Position numbers and translations under genes: made by a program
Shown: one piece after another, positions 1 through 6,630 of the stretch
Layout: the number at the start of each line of letters is the position of its first letter
How positions within the stretch are numbered: position 1 is the first letter of the stretch
Assembly (NCBI GenBank): GCA_016839845.1
Contig: JAEOTL010000328.1
Span: 1-13,864 of the forward strand
Length of the DNA: 13,864 nt
From: Promethearchaeota archaeon
GTDB taxonomy: Archaea; Asgardarchaeota; Lokiarchaeia; Sigynarchaeales; SOKP01
Direction of reading: 5' to 3'
The notes under the pieces: generated by a model
What the model was told of the DNA's origin: nothing
Databases searched by the model: none
What the model saw: only the letters and a program-made list of their open reading frames with translations

Positions 1-527
1 CCGAAAAAAGTTACAGTAAAGATTTGAGGTTCATTGAAAGTAATCCATTTCTTTACACGGTCGCCATAATGGTCAAATATAAATTTAGCATAATCAACAT
101 AGGCATCTACAACTTCAGGGTTCTTCCAACTCCCGATCTCTTGAAGAGCTAAAGGAAGATCCCAGTGGTAAAGTGTTACAGCTGGTTCAATTTTATTTGC
201 TATCAATTCATTAATTAAATTGTCATAAAACTCCACTCCTTTTTCATTAATACTCCCTCTTCCTATAGGGAAGATACGAGGCCACGATATTGAAAATCGG
301 TAGGCATTTAGATTTAGATGCTTCATTATTTGTATATCTTCCTTATAACGATGATAATGATCACAGGCAACATCTCCAGTGTCACCATTCCTAATTTTCC
401 CTGGTGTGTGAGAAATCATATCCCAAACGCTTTCACCTTTGAGATCTTCATTCCAGGCACCTTCGATTTGATAACTAGCAGTGGCGGTACCCCACAAAAA
501 ATCTTTAGGGAACTCTATTTTTGTCAT
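1..527 (-). CDS. Glycoside hydrolase family 1 beta-glycosidase (beta-glucosidase type), 5' part only
   Basis: Reading the minus strand from the ATG at 527-525 gives 175 codons with no stop before the window edge. The start (MTKIEFPKDFLWGTATASYQ) is the classic GH1 N-terminus. It is followed by DHYHRYKEDI, the YRFSISWPRI core and a TLYHWDLP segment, which line the sugar-binding -1 site in this family. The fragment ends in ITFNEPQIF, where Glu166 is the expected acid/base catalyst; the nucleophile Glu lies beyond the window. GH1 enzymes of about 440-460 residues hydrolyse beta-glucosides, beta-galactosides and related aryl glycosides by a retaining mechanism. No signal peptide is visible, so it is probably cytoplasmic and acts on imported or internal glycosides. 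It is divergent from the methyltransferase gene that starts at 639. The substrate cannot be told from this fragment. Confidence 0.93.
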   Translation of the reverse strand, partial: MTKIEFPKDFLWGTATASYQIEGAWNEDLKGESVWDMISHTPGKIRNGDTGDVACDHYHRYKEDIQIMKHLNLNAYRFSISWPRIFPIGRGSINEKGVEFYDNLINELIANKIEPAVTLYHWDLPLALQEIGSWKNPEVVDAYVDYAKFIFDHYGDRVKKWITFNEPQIFTVTFF

Positions 528-638
528 TGAAATTTTCTCAACATGTTAATTGTTTTTTGATAAATTGAAATTTGATATTTAATAAAAGTTTTAATAAAAT
601 TTAGATTACTACATTCAATTAAACATTCCATTTAAAAG
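528..638. promoter_or_regulatory. Divergent promoter region between the GH1 and methyltransferase genes
   Basis: This AT-rich spacer separates two divergent genes and so should hold both promoters. Two TATA-like runs reading TTTAATAAAA lie at 578-587 and about 590-599, at a plausible distance from a start at 639 if the leader is short. I see no clear BRE and no conventionally spaced Shine-Dalgarno for the GTG at 639, because the purine run AAAAGG abuts the start codon. The TTGAAAT word that forms the inverted repeat upstream of metV also occurs at 527-533 and 565-571, but such words are common in AT-rich DNA. This is assignment by position and composition only. Confidence 0.35.
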
Positions 639-1823
639 GTGGAAACCTTTAACTCAATAGAACGAGTAAGAGCAGCTCTCAATTTCAAAAGCCCAGATAA
701 AGTTCCAGTATGGAAATTTAGCAGAGGTAGTGATGTGTATTCTTTATTTGCTTTACCATCAAAAAATTGGCACCCAGGGCATTATGAGAATGAAGTAGGG
801 TTATTCCCCCATGTAGATGGGAATTTAATAAGGTATGAACTATGGAACTGGGAAAAGCCAGAATGGGCTGAAGATCCTAAATACAATGATTGGCTAACAT
901 TACCAAGGGAAAATATTGATGAGTTTGGAACTATATGGAATATTGGTGGTATTAATACAATGGGACACCCTGGAAGACCTACATTGACAGATTACAGTAA
1001 ACTAGAGGAGCACTTCGAAAAGTACACACCGAATTTTGATGAAGAAGATCGATACTCCTTTTCTATTCAGCGTAGTAAAGAAAGAGCAAGAACCCAATAT
1101 CGCATGTGTAGCTTAGGACTGGGACCGTTCTATTATGCTAGTTCTATGCGTGGCTTTGACCAATACTTGATAGATCATTACAAGAATAAGGATAATCTTA
1201 AGCATCTTTTAAACATCCTTACAGATATCTTTGTAGACTACGAAAATATGTGGGTTAAATATGGTGCTGATCCTCATGGATTCGTGATTTTTGATGATTT
1301 AGGTGAACAAAATGGACCATTTTTCAGTCCAAAATTATTCAGAGATTTCTATGAGCCAGTGTATAAACGATTAATCGAAAATGCTCATGATTTGGGGTGT
1401 GATGTTCATTTACATTGTTGTGGCAAAATTGATCAACTAATCCCTTTATTTATTGATTGGGGATTAGATGCGTTAGAACTGGATAGTCCTCGGATGACAG
1501 GTTACCCTGAATTAGATCAATTCCGTGGAAAGATAATGTTATGGGGCTGTATTAATATTCAATCGGTCTATACTCTAGGAACACCAGAAGAATGTGAACG
1601 AGAAGTTTGGCATATGGTTCGTAATCTCGGAACTCGAAATGGTGGATTTGGAGCATATTTCTATCCTCAAGAACATCACATTCAAGCCCCGGAATCAAAT
1701 GTTAAGGCTTTCACTATAGGGTTAGAAAAATATGGTGTGTATTCTAACATCCCCGAGGATTGGTGGACTTTTCCTGTTGTTGATAACTGGAAAGATAATG
1801 AAGTACCCCCTTTGCCATCATAA
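639..1823 (+). CDS. Uroporphyrinogen decarboxylase-like methyltransferase (MtaA/MtbA superfamily)
   Basis: This 394-residue TIM-barrel protein belongs to the URO-D superfamily, whose non-heme members move methyl groups between corrinoid proteins and coenzyme M or tetrahydrofolate. The N-terminus (SIERVRAALNFKSPDKVPV) is typical of the family, and VIFDDLGEQNGPFFSP is the usual mid-barrel segment. LHCCGK at residues 258-263 matches the zinc-binding H-x-C-G motif (His259, Cys261). Where MtaA/MtbA carry a third zinc ligand Cys (PGC), this protein has PQEHHI at 343-348, so His346 or His347 may substitute. The start is GTG at 639, because a stop codon lies two codons upstream. It lies 215 bases upstream of metV in the same direction, which suggests a methyl-transfer role feeding tetrahydrofolate. 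True uroporphyrinogen decarboxylase is unlikely because of the Cys/His motif. The methyl donor is unknown. Confidence 0.85.
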   Translation: METFNSIERVRAALNFKSPDKVPVWKFSRGSDVYSLFALPSKNWHPGHYENEVGLFPHVDGNLIRYELWNWEKPEWAEDPKYNDWLTLPRENIDEFGTIWNIGGINTMGHPGRPTLTDYSKLEEHFEKYTPNFDEEDRYSFSIQRSKERARTQYRMCSLGLGPFYYASSMRGFDQYLIDHYKNKDNLKHLLNILTDIFVDYENMWVKYGADPHGFVIFDDLGEQNGPFFSPKLFRDFYEPVYKRLIENAHDLGCDVHLHCCGKIDQLIPLFIDWGLDALELDSPRMTGYPELDQFRGKIMLWGCINIQSVYTLGTPEECEREVWHMVRNLGTRNGGFGAYFYPQEHHIQAPESNVKAFTIGLEKYGVYSNIPEDWWTFPVVDNWKDNEVPPLPS

Positions 1824-1889
1824 GGTTTTCTATTATAGAATGCCACTAGATGGGAGTAACAACGATTCTAATTCTCTTTAAATGAGAAA

Positions 1890-1938
1890 AACACAACTTT
1901 GTGTTCATTCAAATTTTTGTTTTTAATATTTTCTTTTT
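1890..1938 (+). terminator. Hairpin plus T-tracts after the methyltransferase gene
   Basis: A perfect 7-bp stem AACACAA / TTGTGTT (1890-1896 and 1899-1905, 2-nt loop) is followed within about 10 nt by several T-runs up to 1938. Archaeal termination relies mainly on T-tracts, so the T-runs alone could be enough. A terminator here would make the methyltransferase gene and metV-metF separate transcription units. Confidence 0.5.
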
Positions 1939-1966
1939 GAAAATATAACATTTTATAATTGAAAAC

Positions 1967-2007
1967 TTGAAATATTTTGTTTAATTTCAATACATAGTTT
2001 AAAATAA
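1967..2007 (+). promoter_or_regulatory. Candidate promoter with inverted repeat upstream of metV
   Basis: TTTAAAATAA at 1998-2007 is a TATA-like box about 32-41 bases before the GTG at 2039, which fits a short-leader archaeal transcript. Immediately upstream lies an exact inverted repeat, TTGAAAT (1967-1973) N10 ATTTCAA (1984-1990). Its roughly 17-bp centre-to-centre spacing would suit a dimeric regulator. The site is AT-rich, so chance is a real alternative. Confidence 0.35.
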
Positions 2008-2038
2008 TACATAAAACGGTAAAATAAGCAGAAAATTT

Positions 2039-2716
2039 GTGAAATTTGGAATGACGATAATAACAACAAAAAAGCCTTTTGAAGAGGTTTTGGGTGCATT
2101 AAAAAACGTAAATAAAATCGGTCTTATTTCATGTGGGAGTTGTGCGGCAATGTGTCAAACAGGGGGTACTGAAGGGGCTAAGGAAATGGCAGAGAAACTC
2201 GAAAAGGAGGGATTTGAAGTAGTTACTACCATGGTCCCTGAAGAAGTCTGTGATAATCGGGTTATGATGAAAGATCTTCGAAAAATCGATGCTGAATTAG
2301 GTGAAATAGATGCAATATTGACATTAAGCTGCGGGTTGGGTGTGGCAAGTATTACACAAGTCCTTCAAAGAAAACATCCAAACATTCCCGTGTTTATTGG
2401 GACGAACACTGAATTTATGGGGATGACGGAAAGAATTGGTCGTTTTTATCAGCGATGTCGTGGATGCGGTGATTGTTTATTAAATGAGACGGGGGGAATT
2501 TGCCCGATAACAACTTGCGCCAAATCTCTCATGAACGGACCTTGTGGTGGAATGGTACGCGGAAAATGTGAAGTTGGTAATTATGAAAAGGATTGCGGAT
2601 GGGTGTTAATCTACAATCGCTTAAAGGAATTAGGACGAATAGATTTGTTTACTAAATTAAGAGAACCAGTTGATTGGAGCGAATCTGGTCATCAACGAGA
2701 AATAGTTTGGAGGTAA
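2039..2716 (+). CDS. metV: MetV, Fe-S/zinc partner subunit of methylenetetrahydrofolate reductase
   Basis: This 225-residue protein matches the family annotated as methylene-tetrahydrofolate reductase C-terminal domain, which acetogens encode as MetV beside MetF. The N-terminal half carries CGSCAAMC (Cys32, Cys35, Cys39) followed by TGG. The C-terminal third is cysteine-rich: CRGCGDC (140, 143, 146), then Cys155, 160, 169, 177 and 186 around the conserved NGPCGG, as expected for cluster or metal binding. Family knowledge says MetV supports electron transfer to the MetF flavin and is needed for activity. The first start is GTG at 2039. An ATG at 2051 would give MTIITTKKPFEEVL, which fits the usual start of MetV proteins better, so the true start may be there. 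metF follows 4 nt after the stop and is surely cotranscribed. Confidence 0.92.
   Translation: MKFGMTIITTKKPFEEVLGALKNVNKIGLISCGSCAAMCQTGGTEGAKEMAEKLEKEGFEVVTTMVPEEVCDNRVMMKDLRKIDAELGEIDAILTLSCGLGVASITQVLQRKHPNIPVFIGTNTEFMGMTERIGRFYQRCRGCGDCLLNETGGICPITTCAKSLMNGPCGGMVRGKCEVGNYEKDCGWVLIYNRLKELGRIDLFTKLREPVDWSESGHQREIVWR
2709..2714 (+). promoter_or_regulatory. Strong Shine-Dalgarno for metF
   Basis: GGAGGT at 2709-2714 overlaps the metV stop codon and sits 6 nt before the metF ATG at 2721. It fixes the metF start and indicates tight translational coupling. It is the clearest ribosome-binding site in the window; first genes of transcripts here mostly lack one, a common archaeal pattern. Confidence 0.85.
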
Positions 2717-2720
2717 AGAA

Positions 2721-3650
2721 ATGACAGAAACAGGAACATACTCCAAACTAGGAGAATACATTAAAAAAGGAGAATTCGTATTAACAGGCGAACTTGAACC
2801 AGAAAAAACATGTGATCTCTCCCATACAATTCAAGAAGCAAAAGAGATGGCACCATATGTGGTTGCTGCTAATGTAACTGACAGCCCTTTAGCAATTGTG
2901 ACCATTAATTCTCTTGCAGCATCTCATATTATTCAAAGAGAAACTGGTCTTGAATGTGTTTGGCAATTGACAGTCCGTGATTGTAATAAAATTGGACTAG
3001 CTGGGCAAATAATGGGTGCTCAAGCATTAGGATTACATAATGTTCTTTCCCTTACAGGTGACCATACTGCTTTAGGTGACTGTCCTGAATCAAAACCTGT
3101 TTTTGATTTAGACTCAGCAACATTGATTAAGCTTGTACGGGAAATGGTTGACAAAGGTTCAATTAACGGTCATGAAATCGAACACCCTCCAAAACTCCAT
3201 GTGGGCGGAGCTGCTAATCCAAATGCAGACCCTATGGAAGCTGAAATATTAAAAATTGGGAGGAAAGTAGAAGCAGGAGTAGAATTTATTCAGACTCAAG
3301 TTGTGTACGATATTGATATGACAGTAGATTTCTTGAGGGAGGTTAAAAAATACAATGTCCCCATCTTTCTTGGAATCTTTCCAATGAAGTCATATGGAAT
3401 CGCGAAGGGATTTGATCAATTCGTACCTGGCGTTGATGTACCAAAAGACATTTTGGCACGATGGAAACGTGTAAAAACCGATGTTAGCGACAAGAAAGAG
3501 CAAAAAGAAATCTATGATCAACTAAATTATGAATTTTTTAAACCGTTTATTACAGAATTAAAGTCCAAAGGATTACTCGCAGGTGTTCATTGCATGGCGG
3601 TTCATTATACTCGAATTTTTCCTAAGTTGATTGAGGTAATTAAAGCTTAA
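2721..3650 (+). CDS. metF: 5,10-methylenetetrahydrofolate reductase, MetF catalytic subunit
   Basis: This 309-residue flavoprotein interconverts methylene- and methyl-tetrahydrofolate. Family signposts are present. TGELEPEK near the N-terminus supplies Glu24, the counterpart of the catalytic Glu in E. coli MetF. LTGDH has Asp114 at the flavin-contact site, GGAANPNADP is the usual phosphate-side loop, and IQTQVVYD (Gln191-Gln193) matches the folate-binding ITQ segment. The length is that of a single-domain MetF without the eukaryotic regulatory domain. Pairing with metV indicates the acetogen-type MetVF complex, which uses low-potential or NADH-linked electrons. Next to a URO-D-like methyltransferase it could run in the oxidative direction (methyl oxidation) or reductively in a Wood-Ljungdahl methyl branch; the sequence cannot decide. 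A pteridine other than H4F is possible in archaea. A diverged copy of its last 30 codons lies at 4931-5023. Confidence 0.93.
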   Translation: MTETGTYSKLGEYIKKGEFVLTGELEPEKTCDLSHTIQEAKEMAPYVVAANVTDSPLAIVTINSLAASHIIQRETGLECVWQLTVRDCNKIGLAGQIMGAQALGLHNVLSLTGDHTALGDCPESKPVFDLDSATLIKLVREMVDKGSINGHEIEHPPKLHVGGAANPNADPMEAEILKIGRKVEAGVEFIQTQVVYDIDMTVDFLREVKKYNVPIFLGIFPMKSYGIAKGFDQFVPGVDVPKDILARWKRVKTDVSDKKEQKEIYDQLNYEFFKPFITELKSKGLLAGVHCMAVHYTRIFPKLIEVIKA

Positions 3651-3665
3651 AGTGCTAATACTGAG

Positions 3666-3697
3666 GATTTCTTATTTTTTTATCTTTTTCTTTTTTG
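3666..3697 (+). terminator. T-tract terminator after metF
   Basis: Starting about 20 bases after the metF stop, the plus strand carries three closely spaced T-runs broken by single A or C residues. This is the typical form of an archaeal intrinsic terminator. It would end the metV-metF transcript ahead of the convergent radical SAM gene. Confidence 0.6.
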
Positions 3698-3723
3698 AAG
3701 ACTAGCTAATCAAAAAGTAATAT

Positions 3724-3781
3724 GAGTGTTGAGATAATACACTCGACAGATAATTGTTTGAAAAACAATTATAACAACACT
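3724..3781. repeat. Nested inverted repeats between convergent genes
   Basis: The core is a perfect 9-bp palindrome, TAATTGTTT / AAACAATTA, at 3751-3759 and 3763-3771 with a 3-nt loop. Outside it, AGTGTTG (3725-3731) pairs with CAACACT (3775-3781), enclosing the core. An alternative 6-bp hairpin, GAGTGT / ACACTC (3724-3729 and 3739-3744), shares the left arm. The arrangement could form either a two-way branched fold or tandem hairpins. Position between convergent genes suggests a bidirectional transcript end; a minus-strand T8 (plus-strand A-run 3791-3798) would then terminate the radical SAM gene. Confidence 0.55.
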
Positions 3782-3839
3782 TAGAGAGTGAAAAAAAAGT
3801 TATAAAAGAAATGAAGGAACAGTAGTAATAAATGATAAA

Positions 3840-4898
3840 TTAACCGAAGGATATCCCTCCTGATTTCGTTATTAAGCTCCAATCTTCCCACACATAACTC
3901 GTATCAATCATAGTAGGAGAGTTGCAACTATCGCATCTTTCAGTTTCCTTTAAATATTGTCGAAAACGTGGTGAATTCATCGCCATTTTAACAGATGTTT
4001 CTCTTAAATTTGCGATTGGTTTATCTAATCTTAAACAATCTTCTATATCACCGTTGGAATTAACAAACATAAATACTTTTCTCGTATGGCAACGATAAGG
4101 TTTTTTCCCTCCAATAAAATGTTTCAAATACATTTCTGAATTTAAAACATAAGATCCATTTCTTTTTGATTTTAAAATTCTTGAGAAAGTTTCACTGATT
4201 TCTTGGTCCTTGGCGGAGAGTTTCCCTTTCTCATTTATATCACCTGTTGAATAATGTCGAAGAGTATTAATAACATTAAACGCTATGGGAACCTCTAGGT
4301 TATCTCCAAGAGCAATCATCTCATCAACGCGATGGATATTATATTTACTAATAGAAAAACTAAATTGCAATGAGATATGAGGATAATCCTCTTTTATTAA
4401 ATCAATGGATTCTAATATTTTATCATATAATCCGGGCAAATTTCTAATTTTATCATGTTCTTCTTGCATAGGGGAATCAAGAGACATTAGAATTAGGTCA
4501 AGATCTTCCCCAAATTCAGAGATTCGTTCTGAAATAAGATAACCATTGGTAACCATTCCTACAAAGTCAAAGTTAGCTTGGTGCTTAGCAAATTTTATAA
4601 TCTCTGTAATATCTCGACGTAATGTAGGTTCACCACCCCAAAGAAGGGTTATAAAAAATCCAGCTTCTCTCGCTTCTAAGTAAATACGCTTAATTTCTTC
4701 AAGTGACAATTCGTTTTTGACTGAATTATCTCTCCAAAGACAAGACTCACATTCGCAATTACATCGTAATGTAGTAAGAAAATGAAAAATAAATGGTTTT
4801 CCTCCCCTTTCTTTTGCACTTTTTGCTGCTATCGCTAATCTAGCAATTAATCTTTTCTTTGCTAGTGATACTTCCTTAATTGCTTTTTTATTTTTCAT
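3840..4898 (-). CDS. Radical SAM protein with SPASM/twitch-like auxiliary cluster domain
   Basis: This 352-residue protein has a basic N-terminal helix (residues 1-34), then TTLRCNCECESCLWR. Cys46, Cys50 and Cys53 form the radical SAM CX3CX2C motif that binds the [4Fe-4S] cluster and S-adenosylmethionine; an extra Cys48 lies inside it. WGGEPTLR (Gly88-Gly89-Glu90-Pro91) is the SAM-binding GGEP motif, and the barrel runs to about residue 235. Cys270, Cys288, Cys322 and Cys325 give four ligands in a C-x17-C ... C-x2-C layout, enough for one auxiliary cluster, as in SPASM/twitch proteins that modify peptides or small molecules. No peptide substrate gene is visible nearby. The ATG at 4898 is the only reasonable start. 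It is convergent to metF, and a metF remnant begins 33 bases beyond its start. The substrate is unknown. Confidence 0.88.
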   Translation of the reverse strand: MKNKKAIKEVSLAKKRLIARLAIAAKSAKERGGKPFIFHFLTTLRCNCECESCLWRDNSVKNELSLEEIKRIYLEAREAGFFITLLWGGEPTLRRDITEIIKFAKHQANFDFVGMVTNGYLISERISEFGEDLDLILMSLDSPMQEEHDKIRNLPGLYDKILESIDLIKEDYPHISLQFSFSISKYNIHRVDEMIALGDNLEVPIAFNVINTLRHYSTGDINEKGKLSAKDQEISETFSRILKSKRNGSYVLNSEMYLKHFIGGKKPYRCHTRKVFMFVNSNGDIEDCLRLDKPIANLRETSVKMAMNSPRFRQYLKETERCDSCNSPTMIDTSYVWEDWSLITKSGGISFG

Positions 4899-4930
4899 AA
4901 CGAATTTTTGGTTAATAATTAAGTAATTTT

Positions 4931-5023
4931 TTCAAATACAAAGGGTTGTTGGTATGCGTTCATTGTATGGGGGTTCATTATACTCGAATCTTTCCTAAGT
5001 TTATCAAGGTAATAAAAGCATGA
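4931..5023 (+). pseudogene. 3' remnant of a second, diverged metF
   Basis: The plus strand here reads in frame through 30 codons to TGA and matches the end of intact MetF. Codons for VHCMGVHYTRIFPK correspond to VHCMAVHYTRIFPK in metF, and the next residues also agree up to the final IKA and stop. Over the last 27 codons I count 22 identical residues and about 68 of 84 identical bases including the stop. Most base differences are synonymous, so this copy evolved as a working gene before it was lost. The match fades upstream of 4931 and a stop codon lies at 4916-4918, so the rest of the gene is absent. The divergence argues against a recent tandem duplication of the neighbouring metF. No start codon or ribosome-binding site gives it a coding role now. 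Confidence 0.85.
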
Positions 5024-5059
5024 ATTATTATTTTAACCTAAGTTTTTTAATGGGTAATA

Positions 5060-5080
5060 ACAAATGGGGATAAAAAGTTC
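5060..5080 (+). promoter_or_regulatory. Candidate TATA box for the carboxylesterase gene
   Basis: An AT-rich box (ATAAAAA at 5070-5076) preceded by a purine stretch AAATGGGG lies about 33-39 bases before the ATG at 5109. That spacing suits an archaeal promoter with a very short leader, and no Shine-Dalgarno precedes the ATG. The assignment rests on spacing and composition alone. Confidence 0.3.
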
Positions 5081-5108
5081 TGAATTATTTTAAGAAGATG
5101 ATTCTAAA

Positions 5109-6617
5109 ATGGAGAAAAAATTGATTATTGAAACCAAACAAGGTAAAATTGAAGGATATGAAAGACAAGGGATAAAGAAATTCAAAGGGATTCCTTTTGC
5201 AGAGCCTCCGATAGGAGACTTAAGGTTCAAACCATCCATCCCAAAAGAACCATGGAGTAGCGTACTCGATTGTACCAAATTCGGTCCTGTTGTACCCCAG
5301 AGAGAGTCGTTTTTTACCCCACGGCCACCCCCGCTACAAGATGAAGAAAAATGCTTAAGTTTAAATGTATGGACACCAGAAACAGATGATGAAAAGCGCC
5401 CTGTTTTATTTTGGATACATGGTGGTGGTTTTTCTTTCGGTAGCGGTTCAGGTACGAATGGAACATATTTAGCAAATCTCGGTAATGTGGTTGTCGTATC
5501 GATAAATTATCGTCTAGGTATATTCGGTTATATCTTTATTCAAGATAAAATTGCAAATCTAGGGCAATTAGATCAAATCACAGCACTCCAATGGGTTAGG
5601 GATAACATAGAAATTTTTGGTGGAGACCCAAACAATGTGACAATTTTTGGTGAATCTGCTGGTGGTGTGGCAGTTTCTTCTTTAATGGCTATGCCTGCAG
5701 CAAAAGGATTGATTAATAGAGTAATTTCTCAAAGCGGGGCTGCTCATCCGGGAAGTTTCCATCCTAAATCTGGGATTAGAGGAGCTGAACGTATCATGAA
5801 TGAGTTGGGATTAAATAGATTTGACATTGAAGCATTAAACAAAATTCCTGCACAAAAAATTGTGGATGCTCAAACAAAATTGGAATTGGAAGCACGAGCA
5901 CAAGGTCGAAACTTTCCATATGGAGTCTATGTTGATGATAAGACATTACCAAAACATCCCCTTGAAGCAGTTCGGGATGGCTTTGCTTCTGATCTGGAAC
6001 TTATTGTTGGTACAAATCAAGATGAAGCGAAATTATATACAGCTATAACCCCTCCAAGGAAGAATCTCAACACAGAGGGATTATTTAAAAGAACTCATAG
6101 CATTATAAAGTTTTTTAACCAGGATGAAAGTGTAGCTCAGAAGATTATCGATACATATAAAAAAGAACGTGAGGGTATTCTTCCAACAGAACCCCAGGAT
6201 ATTTTGGATGCGATATCTACAGATTTTAGATTTAGAGTCTCTGGTATACGATTAGCAGAAGCTCAATGCAGGCACCAACCAAAGGTTTTTTCTTATCTTT
6301 TTACCTATAAATCACCTGAAATGGGAGGAAAATTAGGTGCTTGTCACGCACTTGAAATTGCTTTTGTTTTTGGAACACTTGGTGATACACCAAGGGGGAT
6401 TACACCAAAAAGAAGTAGTGAAACCGATATTCTCAGTAAAAAAATGATGAAAAGCTGGATTTCGTTTGCACAAAACGGGAATCCTAGTCATAAATATATC
6501 CCTAATTGGAATCCTTATGATCTTAAAAATAGATCTACAATGATCTTTGGTCCAGAAGTAAAATTGGTAGATGATCCTTTCAAGGAGGAGAGAATGGTGT
6601 GGGACGGTATTTTTTAA
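5109..6617 (+). CDS. Type B carboxylesterase (alpha/beta hydrolase, COesterase family)
   Basis: This 502-residue protein is a full-length member of the carboxylesterase/cholinesterase family and hydrolyses carboxylic esters. The N-terminus (TKQGKIEGYERQGIKKFKGI) and the KCLSLNVWTP segment match the family's EDCLxLNV signature. FWIHGGGFSFGSG forms the oxyanion hole. The catalytic triad is complete: Ser183 in FGESAGG, Glu306 in GTNQDEAKLY and His413 in GACHALEI. Only one Cys lies near the signature region and there is no signal peptide, so a cytoplasmic form without the family disulfide is likely. Bacterial relatives include p-nitrobenzyl esterases; the substrate here is not predictable. It starts a plus-strand unit and is separated from the VOC gene by 118 bases containing T-tracts. 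The start is the first in-frame ATG in a good alignment position. Confidence 0.94.
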   Translation: MEKKLIIETKQGKIEGYERQGIKKFKGIPFAEPPIGDLRFKPSIPKEPWSSVLDCTKFGPVVPQRESFFTPRPPPLQDEEKCLSLNVWTPETDDEKRPVLFWIHGGGFSFGSGSGTNGTYLANLGNVVVVSINYRLGIFGYIFIQDKIANLGQLDQITALQWVRDNIEIFGGDPNNVTIFGESAGGVAVSSLMAMPAAKGLINRVISQSGAAHPGSFHPKSGIRGAERIMNELGLNRFDIEALNKIPAQKIVDAQTKLELEARAQGRNFPYGVYVDDKTLPKHPLEAVRDGFASDLELIVGTNQDEAKLYTAITPPRKNLNTEGLFKRTHSIIKFFNQDESVAQKIIDTYKKEREGILPTEPQDILDAISTDFRFRVSGIRLAEAQCRHQPKVFSYLFTYKSPEMGGKLGACHALEIAFVFGTLGDTPRGITPKRSSETDILSKKMMKSWISFAQNGNPSHKYIPNWNPYDLKNRSTMIFGPEVKLVDDPFKEERMVWDGIF

Positions 6618-6630
6618 AATCCATCCTCTA

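Noticed and set aside
318..530. A 70-codon open frame on the plus strand
   Set aside because: It lies antisense within the GH1 gene, whose minus-strand translation has clear family motifs.
639..1823. Annotation as heme-pathway uroporphyrinogen decarboxylase (hemE)
   Set aside because: The His-x-Cys-Gly zinc-type motif and the metVF neighbourhood fit the methyltransferase branch, and no other heme genes are nearby.
4967..5023. A possible 18-residue small protein starting at the ATG inside the metF remnant
   Set aside because: The sequence is fully explained as the C-terminus of MetF, and there is no ribosome-binding site before this ATG.
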